A stretch of 64,000 bases of DNA from Herbihabitans rhizosphaerae. GTDB lineage: Bacteria; Actinomycetota; Actinomycetes; Mycobacteriales; Pseudonocardiaceae. The translations under genes and the position numbers were made by a program. Shown in pieces: positions 23,699 to 35,090 of the stretch. Under the pieces are notes generated by a model, which was given only the letters and a program-made list of their open reading frames with translations, was not told the origin of the DNA and ran no database searches. Position 1 is the first letter of the stretch. Each line of letters starts with the position of its first letter. The stretch lies in contig NZ_SGWQ01000003.1 in assembly GCF_004216555.1 (NCBI RefSeq), positions 668,146 through 732,145 on the forward strand, read 5' to 3'.

Positions 23699-24547
23699 CT
23701 ACTCGTGTTCGGCGATCAGCGACGAGATCAGCTCCGCCGAGTCCGCCTTGTTCAGTGCCACGCTCAGGATATTGCCAAGGGCGACACGGTAGGCGGCGAT
23801 GTCCTCCTTTTCGTCCAGGAACAGCCCGACGTGGTGGTTCTCCACGTAGACCAGACTGGGCTCCTCGGCGAAATCCAGCGTTGTGAACGGCCCGCGTACG
23901 CCCGCGTGTGTCACCCCACGCCAAGGCACGACACGAATCGTGACGTTCTGCCGCTCGGATTCGTCCACCAGATGGCGCAACTGCCGGCGCATCACTCCAC
24001 TCTCGGTCATCGGCCGGCGCAGCACGCCCTCATCGAGCACCGCTACGTACTGGAGATCGAAGCGGCGCAACAGGGCCTGGCGCGCCATGCGCGAGGCAAC
24101 GAGATTGTTCACGTCCGCGTCGGTCAGAGTGCTGCTCGCCCCTTGGATGATCGAGCCGGCGTACTCGGCGGTCTGGAGCAGACCGGGCACGACGAGTGCC
24201 TGATAGTTCTGGATTCGGGTGGCCCGCGACTCGAAGTCGATCAGTGCTCGCCACAGCTCGGGAAGATCGAGACCGTGGCTGTGCCACCAGCCGCGCTGCC
24301 CGGATTTCCTTACCTGGTCGAGGATTTCGTCGCGCCGGCGCTCGGGAACCTTGTACAGCCCCAGCAGTGCCGCCACGTCGTCGGCGTGCAGCCCACGCTG
24401 GCCGGTCTCGATCCGGCTGATCTTGCTCGGCGACATGCCGAGTTGCTTGGCCACCGCCGCGCCGGTGAGCCCGGCCTCTTCTCGGAGCCGGCGCAACTCG
24501 GTCGACACCTGCCGCGAGCGCGCGCTCGGATGGGGATTGTCTGTCAT
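23699..24547 (-). CDS. XRE-family helix-turn-helix regulator with DUF5753 domain
   Basis: A 282-residue regulator. Residues 12-65 are an XRE-type helix-turn-helix (STELRRLREEAGLTGAAVAKQLGMSPSKISRIETGQRGL). The rest is the DUF5753 ligand-binding-like domain common in actinomycetes (ATRIQNYQALVVPGLLQTAEYA, LLRRFDLQYVAVLDEGVLRRP, NVTIRVVPWRGVTHAGVRGPFTTLDF). Start ATG 24547. Paired with the DUF397 gene immediately downstream. Divergent from the 89-residue gene at 24638; the 90-base interval probably holds both promoters. Target genes unknown. Confidence 0.92.
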   Translation of the reverse strand: MTDNPHPSARSRQVSTELRRLREEAGLTGAAVAKQLGMSPSKISRIETGQRGLHADDVAALLGLYKVPERRRDEILDQVRKSGQRGWWHSHGLDLPELWRALIDFESRATRIQNYQALVVPGLLQTAEYAGSIIQGASSTLTDADVNNLVASRMARQALLRRFDLQYVAVLDEGVLRRPMTESGVMRRQLRHLVDESERQNVTIRVVPWRGVTHAGVRGPFTTLDFAEEPSLVYVENHHVGLFLDEKEDIAAYRVALGNILSVALNKADSAELISSLIAEHE

Positions 24548-24637
24548 GCCACCAGATCCTCGCGGCGCGGCGCGGACCCGACAATTACACGATCGGGTGC
24601 GTTGCTGTCGCCCCCGGCAACATGCCAGCGTCAGGGC

Positions 24638-24907
24638 ATGACGACTGACGGGGACACAATCGCCCTTTCCGAAGCCCTGCCACTGATACGCGACACCGTC
24701 CACCGCTGCGCACCGCGACTGTTCACGATCTACGGCGCCGACGAGGTCACCGGATCCCCGCTCATCGGCTGGGGAATGGACTTCGGACCCAAGATCGGCG
24801 CACTCTACTGGCAACCTCACGACAACACGACACACACAGGTGAGTCGGCGGAACAGATCCACAAGATCTACGAACTCGCCGGCGTCGCACACCTCGACTG
24901 GCTGTGA
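24638..24907 (+). CDS. Small protein of unknown function
   Basis: An 89-residue protein (MTTDGDTIALSEALPLIRDTVHRC...) with no membrane segment or signal. LFTIYGADEVTGSPLIGWGMDFGPKIGALYWQP gives a mixed alpha/beta look. I do not recognise the family. ATG 24638 is preceded by CAGGG. Divergent from the HTH regulator, which may control it by the usual divergent logic. Its stop codon is part of a hairpin that also covers the stop of the opposite EspG-like gene. Confidence 0.6.
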   Translation: MTTDGDTIALSEALPLIRDTVHRCAPRLFTIYGADEVTGSPLIGWGMDFGPKIGALYWQPHDNTTHTGESAEQIHKIYELAGVAHLDWL

Positions 24908-24933
24908 CCGTCCACTGTGGACTACCCGGTCAC
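24904..24933. terminator. Hairpin spanning two convergent stop codons
   Basis: GTGACCG (24904-24910) pairs with CGGTCAC (24927-24933); the loop region contains most of the palindrome GTCCACTGTGGAC (24910-24922). Both flanking genes end inside it. Confidence 0.6.
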
Positions 24934-25689
24934 GATCAGGGATTCCTGCTCCCGCAACCGGTCCGCGATCAGCTGCGGTGTCGCCGGCGCGGCGGTCGCC
25001 CACCGCTGTCCGTCCCTGCCGGACACCATGGTCAGCCAGCGCCCGTCGTCGGTGTCGATGAAGGTGACCGGCGACTCCGCGCGCACCCGGTGGCCGTTGG
25101 CGGTTTTCCTTGCGGCGTAGAGGTTTCCGCCGCCCCAGCGTGGCCTGGCCAGTATCCGCAGCGCCGCGCGGACGTTCGGGTTCACCGGGCGCCTGGAGAA
25201 CCCGCCGAACCCTTCGCCGCGCGGCGCGGTGGCCGCTTCGAGTTCGTCGTACGGCATGGTGACCGACTCACCGTCAGCTGCCGGCGCGTCCGGCAACTGC
25301 GCGAGGAACGCGGCCAGCAGTTCCTCGGGGCGCGCGCCGAGCAGCGCCACCACGCCGTTGTCGAACTCATGCACCGCGAGCAGCGCGCCGCCGTAGCCGG
25401 ACACGGCGAGCACGCCGTACTCGCGCCGGCGCCCGTCGAAGGTGGTGTCGATCCAGCCGTACAGCTCGCGATCAGGCCGGACGAGCAGACCGACGGCGTC
25501 GTCCAGGTCGGGGTCGTCGGTGAGACCGAGCCCGGCGAGTTCCGCGCGGGCATGCTGATCGAGGGAGCGCAGCGCGTCGTCGTCGTGCCAGGTCGGCACG
25601 CTCGCCAAGACCGGGTGCGGCTCGGCTTCCCGCCACCTGATCATGGCAAGCACGGTGTCGACGCGCAGCGTGATCGTGTCACGCAGCAT
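24922..25689 (-). CDS. ESX secretion-associated protein, EspG-like (cassette 2)
   Basis: A 255-residue EspG-family protein, probable cytoplasmic chaperone of the PPE-like protein encoded directly upstream. Shared layout with the cassette 1 paralogue: an N-terminal strand/helix block ending RPDRELYGWIDTTFDGRRREYGVLAVSGYGGALLAVHEFDNGVVAL, and a C-terminal block ESPVTFIDTDDGRWLTMVSGRDGQRWATAAPATPQLIADRLREQ. Sequence identity to the other copy is modest by eye, so the duplication is old. ATG 25689, nine bases after the PPE-like gene's stop. Confidence 0.85.
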   Translation of the reverse strand: MLRDTITLRVDTVLAMIRWREAEPHPVLASVPTWHDDDALRSLDQHARAELAGLGLTDDPDLDDAVGLLVRPDRELYGWIDTTFDGRRREYGVLAVSGYGGALLAVHEFDNGVVALLGARPEELLAAFLAQLPDAPAADGESVTMPYDELEAATAPRGEGFGGFSRRPVNPNVRAALRILARPRWGGGNLYAARKTANGHRVRAESPVTFIDTDDGRWLTMVSGRDGQRWATAAPATPQLIADRLREQESLIVTG

Positions 25690-25698
25690 GGTCGCGGC

Positions 25699-26994
25699 TC
25701 AGTCTTCCTCGCCGATGGTGGCGGGCGCGGTCACCTGGTCTGTGCCGAAGACGTCCTCCGGATCGCCCGCGTTCAGCGGAACCTTGTACTCGTGCTCTTC
25801 GTCCTCGTCGCCACGCGCGCCGGCACCGGGAGCCATCGGCATGCCGCCCATGGCCGAGCCACCACGGCCCGCCATACCCGCGACCGGACGCCCGGCCGGC
25901 CCGTGCGGCTCGCGTGCACCGTGCGGACCCGCGCCGACCTGACCGCCCATACCCGGCTGACCACCACGGCCGAGCCCGCCGCTTCCGGGAACACCGCCGG
26001 CACCGGGCCTGCCCGAGCCGGAACCCGATCCACCTGGCCCGCCACCCGATCCGGCCAGTGGCCCGACCATCGGCCCCAGCCCCTGCCCACCTGGTCCGGG
26101 CGTCGGCTGAATCGGGCGCGGATCACTGGTGATCGGCGTCGGCGTCGTCGGGTTCCACTCCTGGATGGGGGTGAGCCCTGGCCCGCCGTGCCCCGGCGGC
26201 CGAATCTCGCCGCCAGGCGGGACCGGCCCGCCGATCGGCGGCAGCATGTTCGTGCCACCACCAGGCGGAGGCGTGCCGGCGATGACCGGTACCTGCTGCA
26301 CGTGCGACCCGCCGTCACGAGTACCCGGCGTGGAAGTGCCGTCCCGCGGATCACCACCACCCGGCCTCGACGGTGGAGGCGAACCCGGCGGAACGGCCGG
26401 CCCAGGAGCCTTGACGGCCACCGGTGGCACGGAACCCGCCATCAAGTTCGGAAAGTCCGTCGGCATCCCAGCGCTGCTACAACCCGAATTCCAATTGTAT
26501 CCGCTGTAAATCTCGACGTTCCGGTTCGCCTTGTTCTGGTACTCGGTTATCTGCTTCTCGACATCCATCGCGAACGGCATGGACACATTCGCCGCATCAA
26601 GTCGCGGAGGATTCGCCGGCACCGGCTCCACACTGTTGTACGTGTGCGTAAACGCGCCACCCTGATCACCAACGGGCGTATCCGTATCCCGCAGCAGCGC
26701 CGCATACTGGTCCATCGCCTGGGACAGTGGCGTCGAATGCCCCTCGGCAGCGCCGGCGGCGCCACCTTTCCAACCGCCACTCATCCGCCCATTCAACGCG
26801 CGAATGCGCTCCAACCGCTGGTGATGCCGCTCCGCCAACTTCCTGGAAGCTTCACGATAAGCCTCCAATGGGCCGGTCCCAGGCCCGTTGCGCACTCGAT
26901 CGTAGATCTCGTGCGCGGCGAGCGATTCCCCATTGACCTCTACCTTCGGCGGCGAGACCTCGGTCAAACCAATCAACAAATTCTGAAAAACCAT
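25699..26994 (-). CDS. PPE-like ESX substrate with Gly/Pro-rich tail (cassette 2)
   Basis: A 431-residue paralogue of the protein at 13518-14819. Residues 1-175 are a helical PPE/WXG-like domain (EIYDRVRNGPGTGPLEAYREASRKLAERHHQRL, MSGGWKGGAAGAAEG, where GGWKG gives the WxG turn). A Gly/Pro/Ser-rich stretch of about 200 residues follows, then the acidic tail GARGDEDEEHE ... EDVFGTDQVTAPATIGEED. ATG 26994 overlaps the stop of the lipoprotein gene (TGATG), with GAGGGGGG five bases upstream of the ATG. Presumed to leave the cell by an ESX system; no core ESX genes are present here. Confidence 0.82.
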   Translation of the reverse strand: MVFQNLLIGLTEVSPPKVEVNGESLAAHEIYDRVRNGPGTGPLEAYREASRKLAERHHQRLERIRALNGRMSGGWKGGAAGAAEGHSTPLSQAMDQYAALLRDTDTPVGDQGGAFTHTYNSVEPVPANPPRLDAANVSMPFAMDVEKQITEYQNKANRNVEIYSGYNWNSGCSSAGMPTDFPNLMAGSVPPVAVKAPGPAVPPGSPPPSRPGGGDPRDGTSTPGTRDGGSHVQQVPVIAGTPPPGGGTNMLPPIGGPVPPGGEIRPPGHGGPGLTPIQEWNPTTPTPITSDPRPIQPTPGPGGQGLGPMVGPLAGSGGGPGGSGSGSGRPGAGGVPGSGGLGRGGQPGMGGQVGAGPHGAREPHGPAGRPVAGMAGRGGSAMGGMPMAPGAGARGDEDEEHEYKVPLNAGDPEDVFGTDQVTAPATIGEED

Positions 26995-27626
26995 CACGAC
27001 CCCCCTCTCATCGTCGCGATCATCGCCTCAGCGGCTCGTGCCGCCACCGGACACGGGTTCCCCTTTTCTGAGCCGTTACTAATCTGAACCTTTGCTGTCG
27101 CCACAAGCTGATCGGTCAGACCGACCGCAATCGAACAATCGCCTTGCAACCGCAGATCTGCGATACCCGAGAACACCGCTGGATGACCGGCGACCACGGT
27201 CGGTTCGAAGTACCGGTAGCGCCCTTTTTGGCCGCCGGAGTAGATATCTTCCAGACCGTTCTTGTTCATTGTGATAAAGGTGATCCCGACGCTCATACCG
27301 ACCGGGGAAGTTGGAGGAACATACCAATCACACCCAGGCATCGAGCCGGCGTCGAGCCGCTTGCCTGCTGCGGGCAGGCCCAAGGCCGTGGCCCGCTCCA
27401 CACTCAGAGCCCGGCATGGGTCAGCCAAATAGGACGCCGATTCGATCGGGTTCGGCACCCTTGGCGCACTCTGTCGCACACTCGTCGTAGCACCACTGCT
27501 CGTTGGCCTACTCGCTTGTGGTGAGGCGGTGTCCGGTGCGGGCTGAGCCGACCCGTTGGTCGTGCAACTCGCCACGATTGCTGCCACGGCCACCATCGTG
27601 CCCGCGAGGTGGCGTACGCGGCCCAT
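26994..27626 (-). CDS. DUF3558-type lipoprotein (cassette 2)
   Basis: A 210-residue lipoprotein. MGRVRHLAGTMVAVAAIVASC is a signal peptide with lipobox VASC; a Ser/Thr/Pro linker precedes PIESASYLADPCRALSVERATALGL, the DUF3558-like start, and later GCDWYVPPTSPVGMSVGITF, consistent with a second conserved cysteine. ATG 27626 overlaps the stop of the preceding small gene (TGATG), and its own stop overlaps the PPE-like start the same way, so three genes are chained by translational coupling. In cassette 1 the equivalent lipoprotein gene is separated from the rest by 135 bases. Confidence 0.8.
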   Translation of the reverse strand: MGRVRHLAGTMVAVAAIVASCTTNGSAQPAPDTASPQASRPTSSGATTSVRQSAPRVPNPIESASYLADPCRALSVERATALGLPAAGKRLDAGSMPGCDWYVPPTSPVGMSVGITFITMNKNGLEDIYSGGQKGRYRYFEPTVVAGHPAVFSGIADLRLQGDCSIAVGLTDQLVATAKVQISNGSEKGNPCPVAARAAEAMIATMRGGS

Positions 27627-28021
27627 CAGTGCCGCCCGCCCCGGAACCGAGCCCTGTTGGCCTCGTCCTGCGCCAGATATGCCTGCCGAGCGGCGGTGAG
27701 CGCGTCGATGTGCTTCTTCGCGTACTCCTGCACCGTGAGGTTGCCCTTCATGAACAGCTCTCCCGAGTTCCTTGCGTTGGCCGCCCACCCGTTGCTGGCA
27801 GGCTCGTTACCTGGCCCCTCCACGCGCAGGAACGCCTCCGCGATGCGGGCGTCGTACATCAGATCACCGTGGAAGTCGGTCCATTCGCGGATGGCGGCGT
27901 CGATGGTGGGCAGGTCGAACTCGTAACCGCCACCGCTGCCGTCCGTGGGCACCGGCGGCGCCACGACGTTGCGGTGGTTGATCCGATCGTCCCGCTCTTG
28001 CGGTGTCTCTTCGAAACCCAT
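27626..28021 (-). CDS. Small helical ESX-cassette protein with YxxxD motif (cassette 2)
   Basis: A 131-residue protein heading cassette 2. ATG 28021 has GGGAGG six bases upstream. The C-terminal half is helical (GNLTVQEYAKKHIDALTAARQAYLAQDEANRARF), and YLAQD fits the YxxxD/E type VII export signal. It occupies the same cassette position as the 124-residue protein at 14847-15221, which ends with a similar motif (YERVE). Function unknown; likely an ESX substrate or partner. A plausible promoter (TTGTGA, 18 bases, TACCGT) lies between it and purL. Confidence 0.62.
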   Translation of the reverse strand: MGFEETPQERDDRINHRNVVAPPVPTDGSGGGYEFDLPTIDAAIREWTDFHGDLMYDARIAEAFLRVEGPGNEPASNGWAANARNSGELFMKGNLTVQEYAKKHIDALTAARQAYLAQDEANRARFRGGRH

Positions 28022-28137
28022 CCCAGTCCTCCCCAGGCGTGCCGGCCCCACACGCGGCACTCGACTGAGCACGGTAGCCGAACGCACTCAGACCGTCACA
28101 AGGTACGAAGGAACTGTGCGCTACCGCACGACAAACG

Positions 28138-30414
<2,277 letters not shown>

Positions 30415-30559
30415 GGTGGGAACCTCTGCGGGGGAATGCGCCACGACCTGAACTATAAGGACCATCGCACCTGGTCAGAAAATCGGTGGCCGCCCGCGTG
30501 AGCGGCCCCATACTCTGAACCTCATGAGGGATCACCGCAGTCTTTCCCCCGATTAGCTC

Positions 30560-32176
30560 ATGACCTTGCCGGCGAAGCTGACGCCGGCGCGTTTCCTGTT
30601 CACACTCCTGCGCAGACGCCCGTGGCTCGCGCTCGCCTCCGGCCTGCTCGGCGCGCTGTGGCTCGTGCCAGGCGCGTTGCTGCCGTTCGTGGTCGGCGAG
30701 GCGGTCGACCGCGGCATCGCCGGCGGCGAGTGGCGCACGTTGATCTGGCTGGCGGCAGCGGTCGCGGCCATCGGAATCGCCCAGGCCGTGTTCGGTGGCC
30801 TGCTGTTCCACGTCGCGATCGGCATGTGGATCGACGCCGCCACGACGACCCAGCGGCTGGTGTCCGAGCACATCTCCCGGCTGGGCGCGTCACTGCGGCC
30901 GCAGATCGACACCGGCGAGGTGCTGGCGATCCCGTCGTCGGACCTGGACGAGATCGGCAACGTCGTGGAAGGGGCCGGCCGACTGGTCGGCGCGCTCACC
31001 GCGTTCCTGGTCGTCGGCGTCACGCTGATCGACTCGTCGCCGTTGCTCGGCACGGTCGCGTTGATCGCCGTGCCGCTGGTGGTGCTCGGCATGGGGCCGC
31101 TGCTGGCGCCGCTGCACCGCAGGCAGGAAGCGCACCGCGATCGGCTGTCGGAGATCAACTCGATCGGCTCGGACATCGTGTCCGGGCTGCGCATCCTGCG
31201 CGGGATCGGCGGCGAACGCCAGTTCCTGCGCCGGTTCACCGACGCCAGCCGGCGTGCCCGGCACGCCGGTGTCGCGGTGGCCCGCAGTGACTCGTGGCTG
31301 GAGGCGGCGCACGTGCTGCTGCCCGGTCTGGTCACCGTCGTGATCACCTGGCTCGGCGCGCATCTGGCCATGTCCGGTTCGATCACGGTCGGCGAGTTGC
31401 TCGCGTTCTACGGCGCGGCAGCTTTCCTGGTGATCCCGGTGAGTACGGCCACCGAGTCGGCCGAGGCGGTCACCGCCGCCCTGGTCGCCGGCAAGAAGGT
31501 GTGCCGGCTGCTGCGGCTGCGGCCGCTGATCGCCGAGCCGGACTCGCCGGTGCCGCTGCCGGCGGGCGCGCTGGAGTTGCACGACACCGCGACCGGGTTC
31601 ACCGCGGTGGCCGGCAAGCTGACCGTGGTCGACGTGGGCGCGGGCGCGGAGGCACTGGCCGCGCGGCTGGCCCGGTTCGCCGACCCCGAGGACGGGCACC
31701 GGGTGCTGGTGTCCGGCGTGCCGGCCGACCGGGTCGCGCTGGACGCGTTGCGGCGCCGCGTGGTGTACGCGCACAACCAGGACCTGTGGTTCTCCGGCGT
31801 GCTGCGCGAGCAGGTGGCACCCGATCACGCGTCCGCTGTGGACGTACCGACCGCGATCACCGCGGCCGACGCGGACGACATCGTGGACGGCCTGCCGAAC
31901 GGGCTCGACGAGCTGATCGGCGAGCGTGGCCGTGAGGTGTCCGGTGGCCAGCGCCAGCGGCTGAGCCTGGCCCGCGCGCTCGCGCTGGACGCCGACGTAC
32001 TGCTGCTGGACGAGCCGACCTCGGCCGTGGACGCGCACACCGAGGCGCGGATCACCGAGCGGGTGGCGGCCCTGCGCAGAGGGAAGACGACCGTGGTGTT
32101 CGCCCAGAGTCCACTGTGGACAGTGGTGGCGGACGAGACCGTGCGGCCGAACGAGGAGGTGCCGCCGTGCCGGTGA
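30560..32176 (+). CDS. ABC exporter subunit, nucleotide-binding domain without Walker A
   Basis: A 538-residue half-transporter: six-helix exporter domain (about 1-315), then a shortened nucleotide-binding domain. The Walker A position reads [15 protein letters not shown] (about 356-370), with no GxxGxGK(S/T). The ABC signature [15 protein letters not shown] (about 460) and Walker [14 protein letters not shown] are intact. The H-loop His is replaced: VFAQSPLW. It cannot bind ATP canonically by itself, but can supply the signature half of its partner's site. The partner starts ten bases before this stop. ATG 30560. Function of the exporter is unknown; heterodimers of this fold export drugs, lipids or peptides. 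Confidence 0.88.
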   Translation: MTLPAKLTPARFLFTLLRRRPWLALASGLLGALWLVPGALLPFVVGEAVDRGIAGGEWRTLIWLAAAVAAIGIAQAVFGGLLFHVAIGMWIDAATTTQRLVSEHISRLGASLRPQIDTGEVLAIPSSDLDEIGNVVEGAGRLVGALTAFLVVGVTLIDSSPLLGTVALIAVPLVVLGMGPLLAPLHRRQEAHRDRLSEINSIGSDIVSGLRILRGIGGERQFLRRFTDASRRARHAGVAVARSDSWLEAAHVLLPGLVTVVITWLGAHLAMSGSITVGELLAFYGAAAFLVIPVSTATESAEAVTAALVAGKKVCRLLRLRPLIAEPDSPVPLPAGALELHDTATGFTAVAGKLTVVDVGAGAEALAARLARFADPEDGHRVLVSGVPADRVALDALRRRVVYAHNQDLWFSGVLREQVAPDHASAVDVPTAITAADADDIVDGLPNGLDELIGERGREVSGGQRQRLSLARALALDADVLLLDEPTSAVDAHTEARITERVAALRRGKTTVVFAQSPLWTVVADETVRPNEEVPPCR

Positions 32177-33912
32177 AGCTGCCGCTGGCGACCGGCCGGC
32201 AAGCCCGAGAGTGGATGCGCGACACCATGCGCGCCAACCGCCGGGCGTTCGGCGCCGTACTCGGGCTGCACATGCTGGCCACGATCGCCGGCCTGGTCGG
32301 GCCGCAGCTGCTCGGCCACCTGGTGGACGCGGTCGCCGGCAGGTCGGCCACCGCGACGGTGATCAACGTGCTGGCGCTGGCGTTCGTCGCGGTGCTGCTC
32401 ATCGAAGCCGCGATCCAACGCGTGGCGCGGATCGCCACCGGTGTGCTCGGCGAGCGGGTGCTCGCTGAGACGCGAGAGTCGTTCGTCGCCGAGTCGCTGC
32501 GGCTGCCGCTGGGCACCGTGGAGGCGGCCGGCACGGGTGACCTGCTGACCAGGGCGACGCGCGACGTGGACCGGGTGGACGGCGTGATCCGCAACGCCGT
32601 GCCGGAGACGATCACCTCGATCATCACCGTGCTGCTCACGATCGGCGCGATGCTGTTCACCTCGCCGCTGTCGCTGGGCCTGCTGGTGGCGGTGCCCGTG
32701 CTGGTCGGCCCGACCAGGCGACACTGGCGGCGCGCGCCCAAGGCGCTCGAGCGGATGATGGACAGTTGGTCGGACGTGCAGTCCTCGACGCACGAGTCGG
32801 TGGAGGGCGCGCGCACGGCCGAGGCGCTGCGGCTGGTGCGCCGCCTGATCCGGCACGGCGAGCGGGCGGTGGACGGCGCGGCCGCCAGCGAGCGATCGCT
32901 GCGCGCCGTCGTGGTCTCCTGGCTGCCGTTCCTGGAGCTGTCACACCTGCTGCCGATCGCCGCGATGCTGCTGCTCGGCGGCTGGGCGTACGCGGAGGGG
33001 CTCGCCTCGCTGGGCACGATCATCGTGATGGTGCTGTACGTGCAGGCGCTGGCCGATCCGGTGGACACGATGCTGTGGCTGGTCGAGGACATGATGGTGG
33101 CCGGCACCGCGCTGCGACGAGTGCTCGGCGTACAGGCGCCGATCCGTGCTGGGGGTGCCAAGGCCCCGGTCGAGCAGGACATCGTGGTGCGCGGCGCGCG
33201 GTTCGGGTACTCGGCCGACCGCGAGGTGTTGCACGGCATCGACCTGCGGATCCCGCCGGGCGAACGGCTGGCGATCGTCGGCCCGTCCGGTGCCGGCAAG
33301 TCCACGCTGGGCCGGCTGCTGGCCGGGATCGCTTCTCCCACAATGGGTTCGGTGACCATCGGCGGCGTCGAGGTGTCCGCGCTGTCCGACGACGTGCTGC
33401 GCGGCGAGGTGCTGCTGCTGACCCAGGAGCAGCACGTGTTCGCCGGCACCGTGCGGGAGAACCTGACACTGCCGGCCCGGCCCGGTGGCGGCGAGTGGTC
33501 CGACGACGAGGTGCACGCCGCGCTGGACGCGGTGGGCGCGCGCGGCTGGCTCGCCGGCCTGCCGTCCGGGTTGGAAACCAAGCTCGGCGCGGCGGCGGAA
33601 CCAGTGCCGCCTGCGGTGGCTCAGCAGCTCGCGCTGGCCCGCGTGGTGCTGGCCAACCCGCACACCCTGGTGCTGGACGAGGCGACGTCACTGCTGGACA
33701 CCGGCTCGGCGCGGCAGTTGGAGCGGTCGCTGGACCGGGTGCTCGCCGGCCGGACGGTGATCGCGATCGCGCACCGGCTGCACACCGCGGCCGCCGCCGA
33801 TCGGGTCGCCGTGATCGAAGGCGGGCGGATCACCGAACTCGGCAGCCACGCCGAACTGCTCGCCGCGGACGGCCCGTACGCGAAGCTCGTTCGCGCAGCC
33901 ACTGGCGGCTGA
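32167..33912 (+). CDS. ABC exporter subunit, Walker A/B intact but signature degenerate
   Basis: A 581-residue half-transporter. Membrane domain about 1-320; nucleotide-binding domain with Walker [10 protein letters not shown] (372-380), Q-loop TQEQHVFAG, Walker [13 protein letters not shown] and H-loop IAHRL all present. The signature that should read LSGGQ is VPPAVAQQ (480-487). In the heterodimer its Walker A/B faces the intact VSGGQ of the upstream subunit, giving one complete ATP site; the other site lacks both halves. GTG 32167 has AGGAGG seven bases upstream and overlaps the previous gene by ten bases. Co-transcription and heterodimer formation are strongly implied. Confidence 0.9.
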   Translation: MPVKLPLATGRQAREWMRDTMRANRRAFGAVLGLHMLATIAGLVGPQLLGHLVDAVAGRSATATVINVLALAFVAVLLIEAAIQRVARIATGVLGERVLAETRESFVAESLRLPLGTVEAAGTGDLLTRATRDVDRVDGVIRNAVPETITSIITVLLTIGAMLFTSPLSLGLLVAVPVLVGPTRRHWRRAPKALERMMDSWSDVQSSTHESVEGARTAEALRLVRRLIRHGERAVDGAAASERSLRAVVVSWLPFLELSHLLPIAAMLLLGGWAYAEGLASLGTIIVMVLYVQALADPVDTMLWLVEDMMVAGTALRRVLGVQAPIRAGGAKAPVEQDIVVRGARFGYSADREVLHGIDLRIPPGERLAIVGPSGAGKSTLGRLLAGIASPTMGSVTIGGVEVSALSDDVLRGEVLLLTQEQHVFAGTVRENLTLPARPGGGEWSDDEVHAALDAVGARGWLAGLPSGLETKLGAAAEPVPPAVAQQLALARVVLANPHTLVLDEATSLLDTGSARQLERSLDRVLAGRTVIAIAHRLHTAAAADRVAVIEGGRITELGSHAELLAADGPYAKLVRAATGG

Positions 33913-33987
33913 TCACCCGTCCAGGTGCACTCCCGAGTGACACCGCCATGATCGAGGTGCCGCCGCCCGCGTCCCAGCTTCACCTTG

Positions 33988-34010
33988 GCGTACTTAAGCC
34001 CGCGAAAGTA
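33988..34010. repeat. Convergent-interval repeat, family C (copy 3, inverted, imperfect)
   Basis: GCGTACTTAAGCCCGCGAAAGTA on the plus strand is the reverse complement, with two mismatches, of the core ACTTTAGCGGGCTAAAGTACGC seen at 50859 and 59330. It lies between the ABC exporter and purQ, which converge. Confidence 0.65.
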
Positions 34011-34054
34011 CGGGAAAGTGCGCTACGGAGCGTAGGTGCGCGACGGTGGGGTGA

Positions 34055-34729
34055 TCAGGCAGCCGTGACGCGGGAGTCGATCACCGAGAGGAACAGGCCC
34101 AGCCCGTCGTCCGACGGTCCGGTGAGCGCGTCGATGGCGTGCTCGGGGTGCGGCATCAGGCCGACGATCCGGCCCGTCGGGTCGGTGATCCCGGCGATGT
34201 CGTTCAGCGAGCCGTTCGGATTGCGCCCGACGTAGCGGAACACCACGCGCCCCTCCGCCTCGAGTTCGTCCACAGTGGACTGACTCGCGGTGTACCGGCC
34301 GTCGATGTTCTTCACCGGGACGAGGATCTCCGCGCCGGTGTCGAACCGGGTCGTCCACGCCGTGGCGGAGTTGTCCACGCGCAGCCACTGGTCGCGGCAC
34401 ACGAAGTGCAGGCCGGCGTTGCGCAGCATCGCGCCGGGCAGCAGGCCGGCCTCGCAGAGCACCTGGAAACCGTTGCAGATCCCCAGAATCGGCATCCCGC
34501 CGCGCGCCGCGTCGACCACCTCGCCCATCACCGGGGCGAACCGGGCGATCGCGCCGGCGCGCAGGTAGTCGCCGTAGGAGAAGCCGCCGGGGACCACCAC
34601 GGCGTCCACTCCGCGCAGGTCGGCGTCGGCGTGCCAGAGCGCCACGGCCTCGGCGCCGGCGTGGGTGACCGCACGGGCGGCGTCCACGTCGTCCAGCGTG
34701 CCGGGGAACGTCACGACGCCGATCTTCAC
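34055..34729 (-). CDS. purQ: Phosphoribosylformylglycinamidine synthase subunit PurQ
   Basis: A 224-residue class I glutamine amidotransferase that feeds ammonia to Pur[33 protein letters not shown], the nucleophile GICNGFQVL, and the HPEH at the end ([11 protein letters not shown]) complete the Cys-His-Glu triad. GTG 34729 overlaps the purS stop by four bases (GTGA). Normal length. The palindrome GTCCACAGTGGAC falls within the gene at 34268-34280. Confidence 0.97.
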   Translation of the reverse strand: MKIGVVTFPGTLDDVDAARAVTHAGAEAVALWHADADLRGVDAVVVPGGFSYGDYLRAGAIARFAPVMGEVVDAARGGMPILGICNGFQVLCEAGLLPGAMLRNAGLHFVCRDQWLRVDNSATAWTTRFDTGAEILVPVKNIDGRYTASQSTVDELEAEGRVVFRYVGRNPNGSLNDIAGITDPTGRIVGLMPHPEHAIDALTGPSDDGLGLFLSVIDSRVTAA

Positions 34730-34965
34730 GAGTCCACCCGCCGCACCACGAAGTCCTCGATCACCGGGTTGGACAGGAAGCCCTCGGCGATCTTGGCGAG
34801 CGTCTCGTCATCGACCGAGTCGTCCACCTCCAGCTCGAAGTGCTTGCCCTGGCGGACATCGGACACGCCGGCGAACCCGAGCCGCGGCAGGGCGCGCGCG
34901 ACGGCCTGGCCCTGCGGGTCGAGGATCTCCGGTTTGGGCATGACGTCGACAACGACTCGAGGCAC
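34726..34965 (-). CDS. purS: Phosphoribosylformylglycinamidine synthase subunit PurS
   Basis: A 79-residue subunit bridging PurL and Pur[32 protein letters not shown] and [11 protein letters not shown] are the family signatures. GTG 34965; its stop overlaps the purQ start. Divergent from the epimerase at 35091, so 34966-35090 carries both promoters. Confidence 0.97.
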   Translation of the reverse strand: MPRVVVDVMPKPEILDPQGQAVARALPRLGFAGVSDVRQGKHFELEVDDSVDDETLAKIAEGFLSNPVIEDFVVRRVDS

Positions 34966-35090
34966 TGGTGCGCTCCGGAAGCGAGGGGTCGGCGGTACGA
35001 CGGCAGCGTACCTGAGCTGCGTGTTCGCCCTGCGCGGAAGGCCGGCCGATGTACTGGCGGGGAGAGCCGGGTCACGCCACTGTGGAACGC

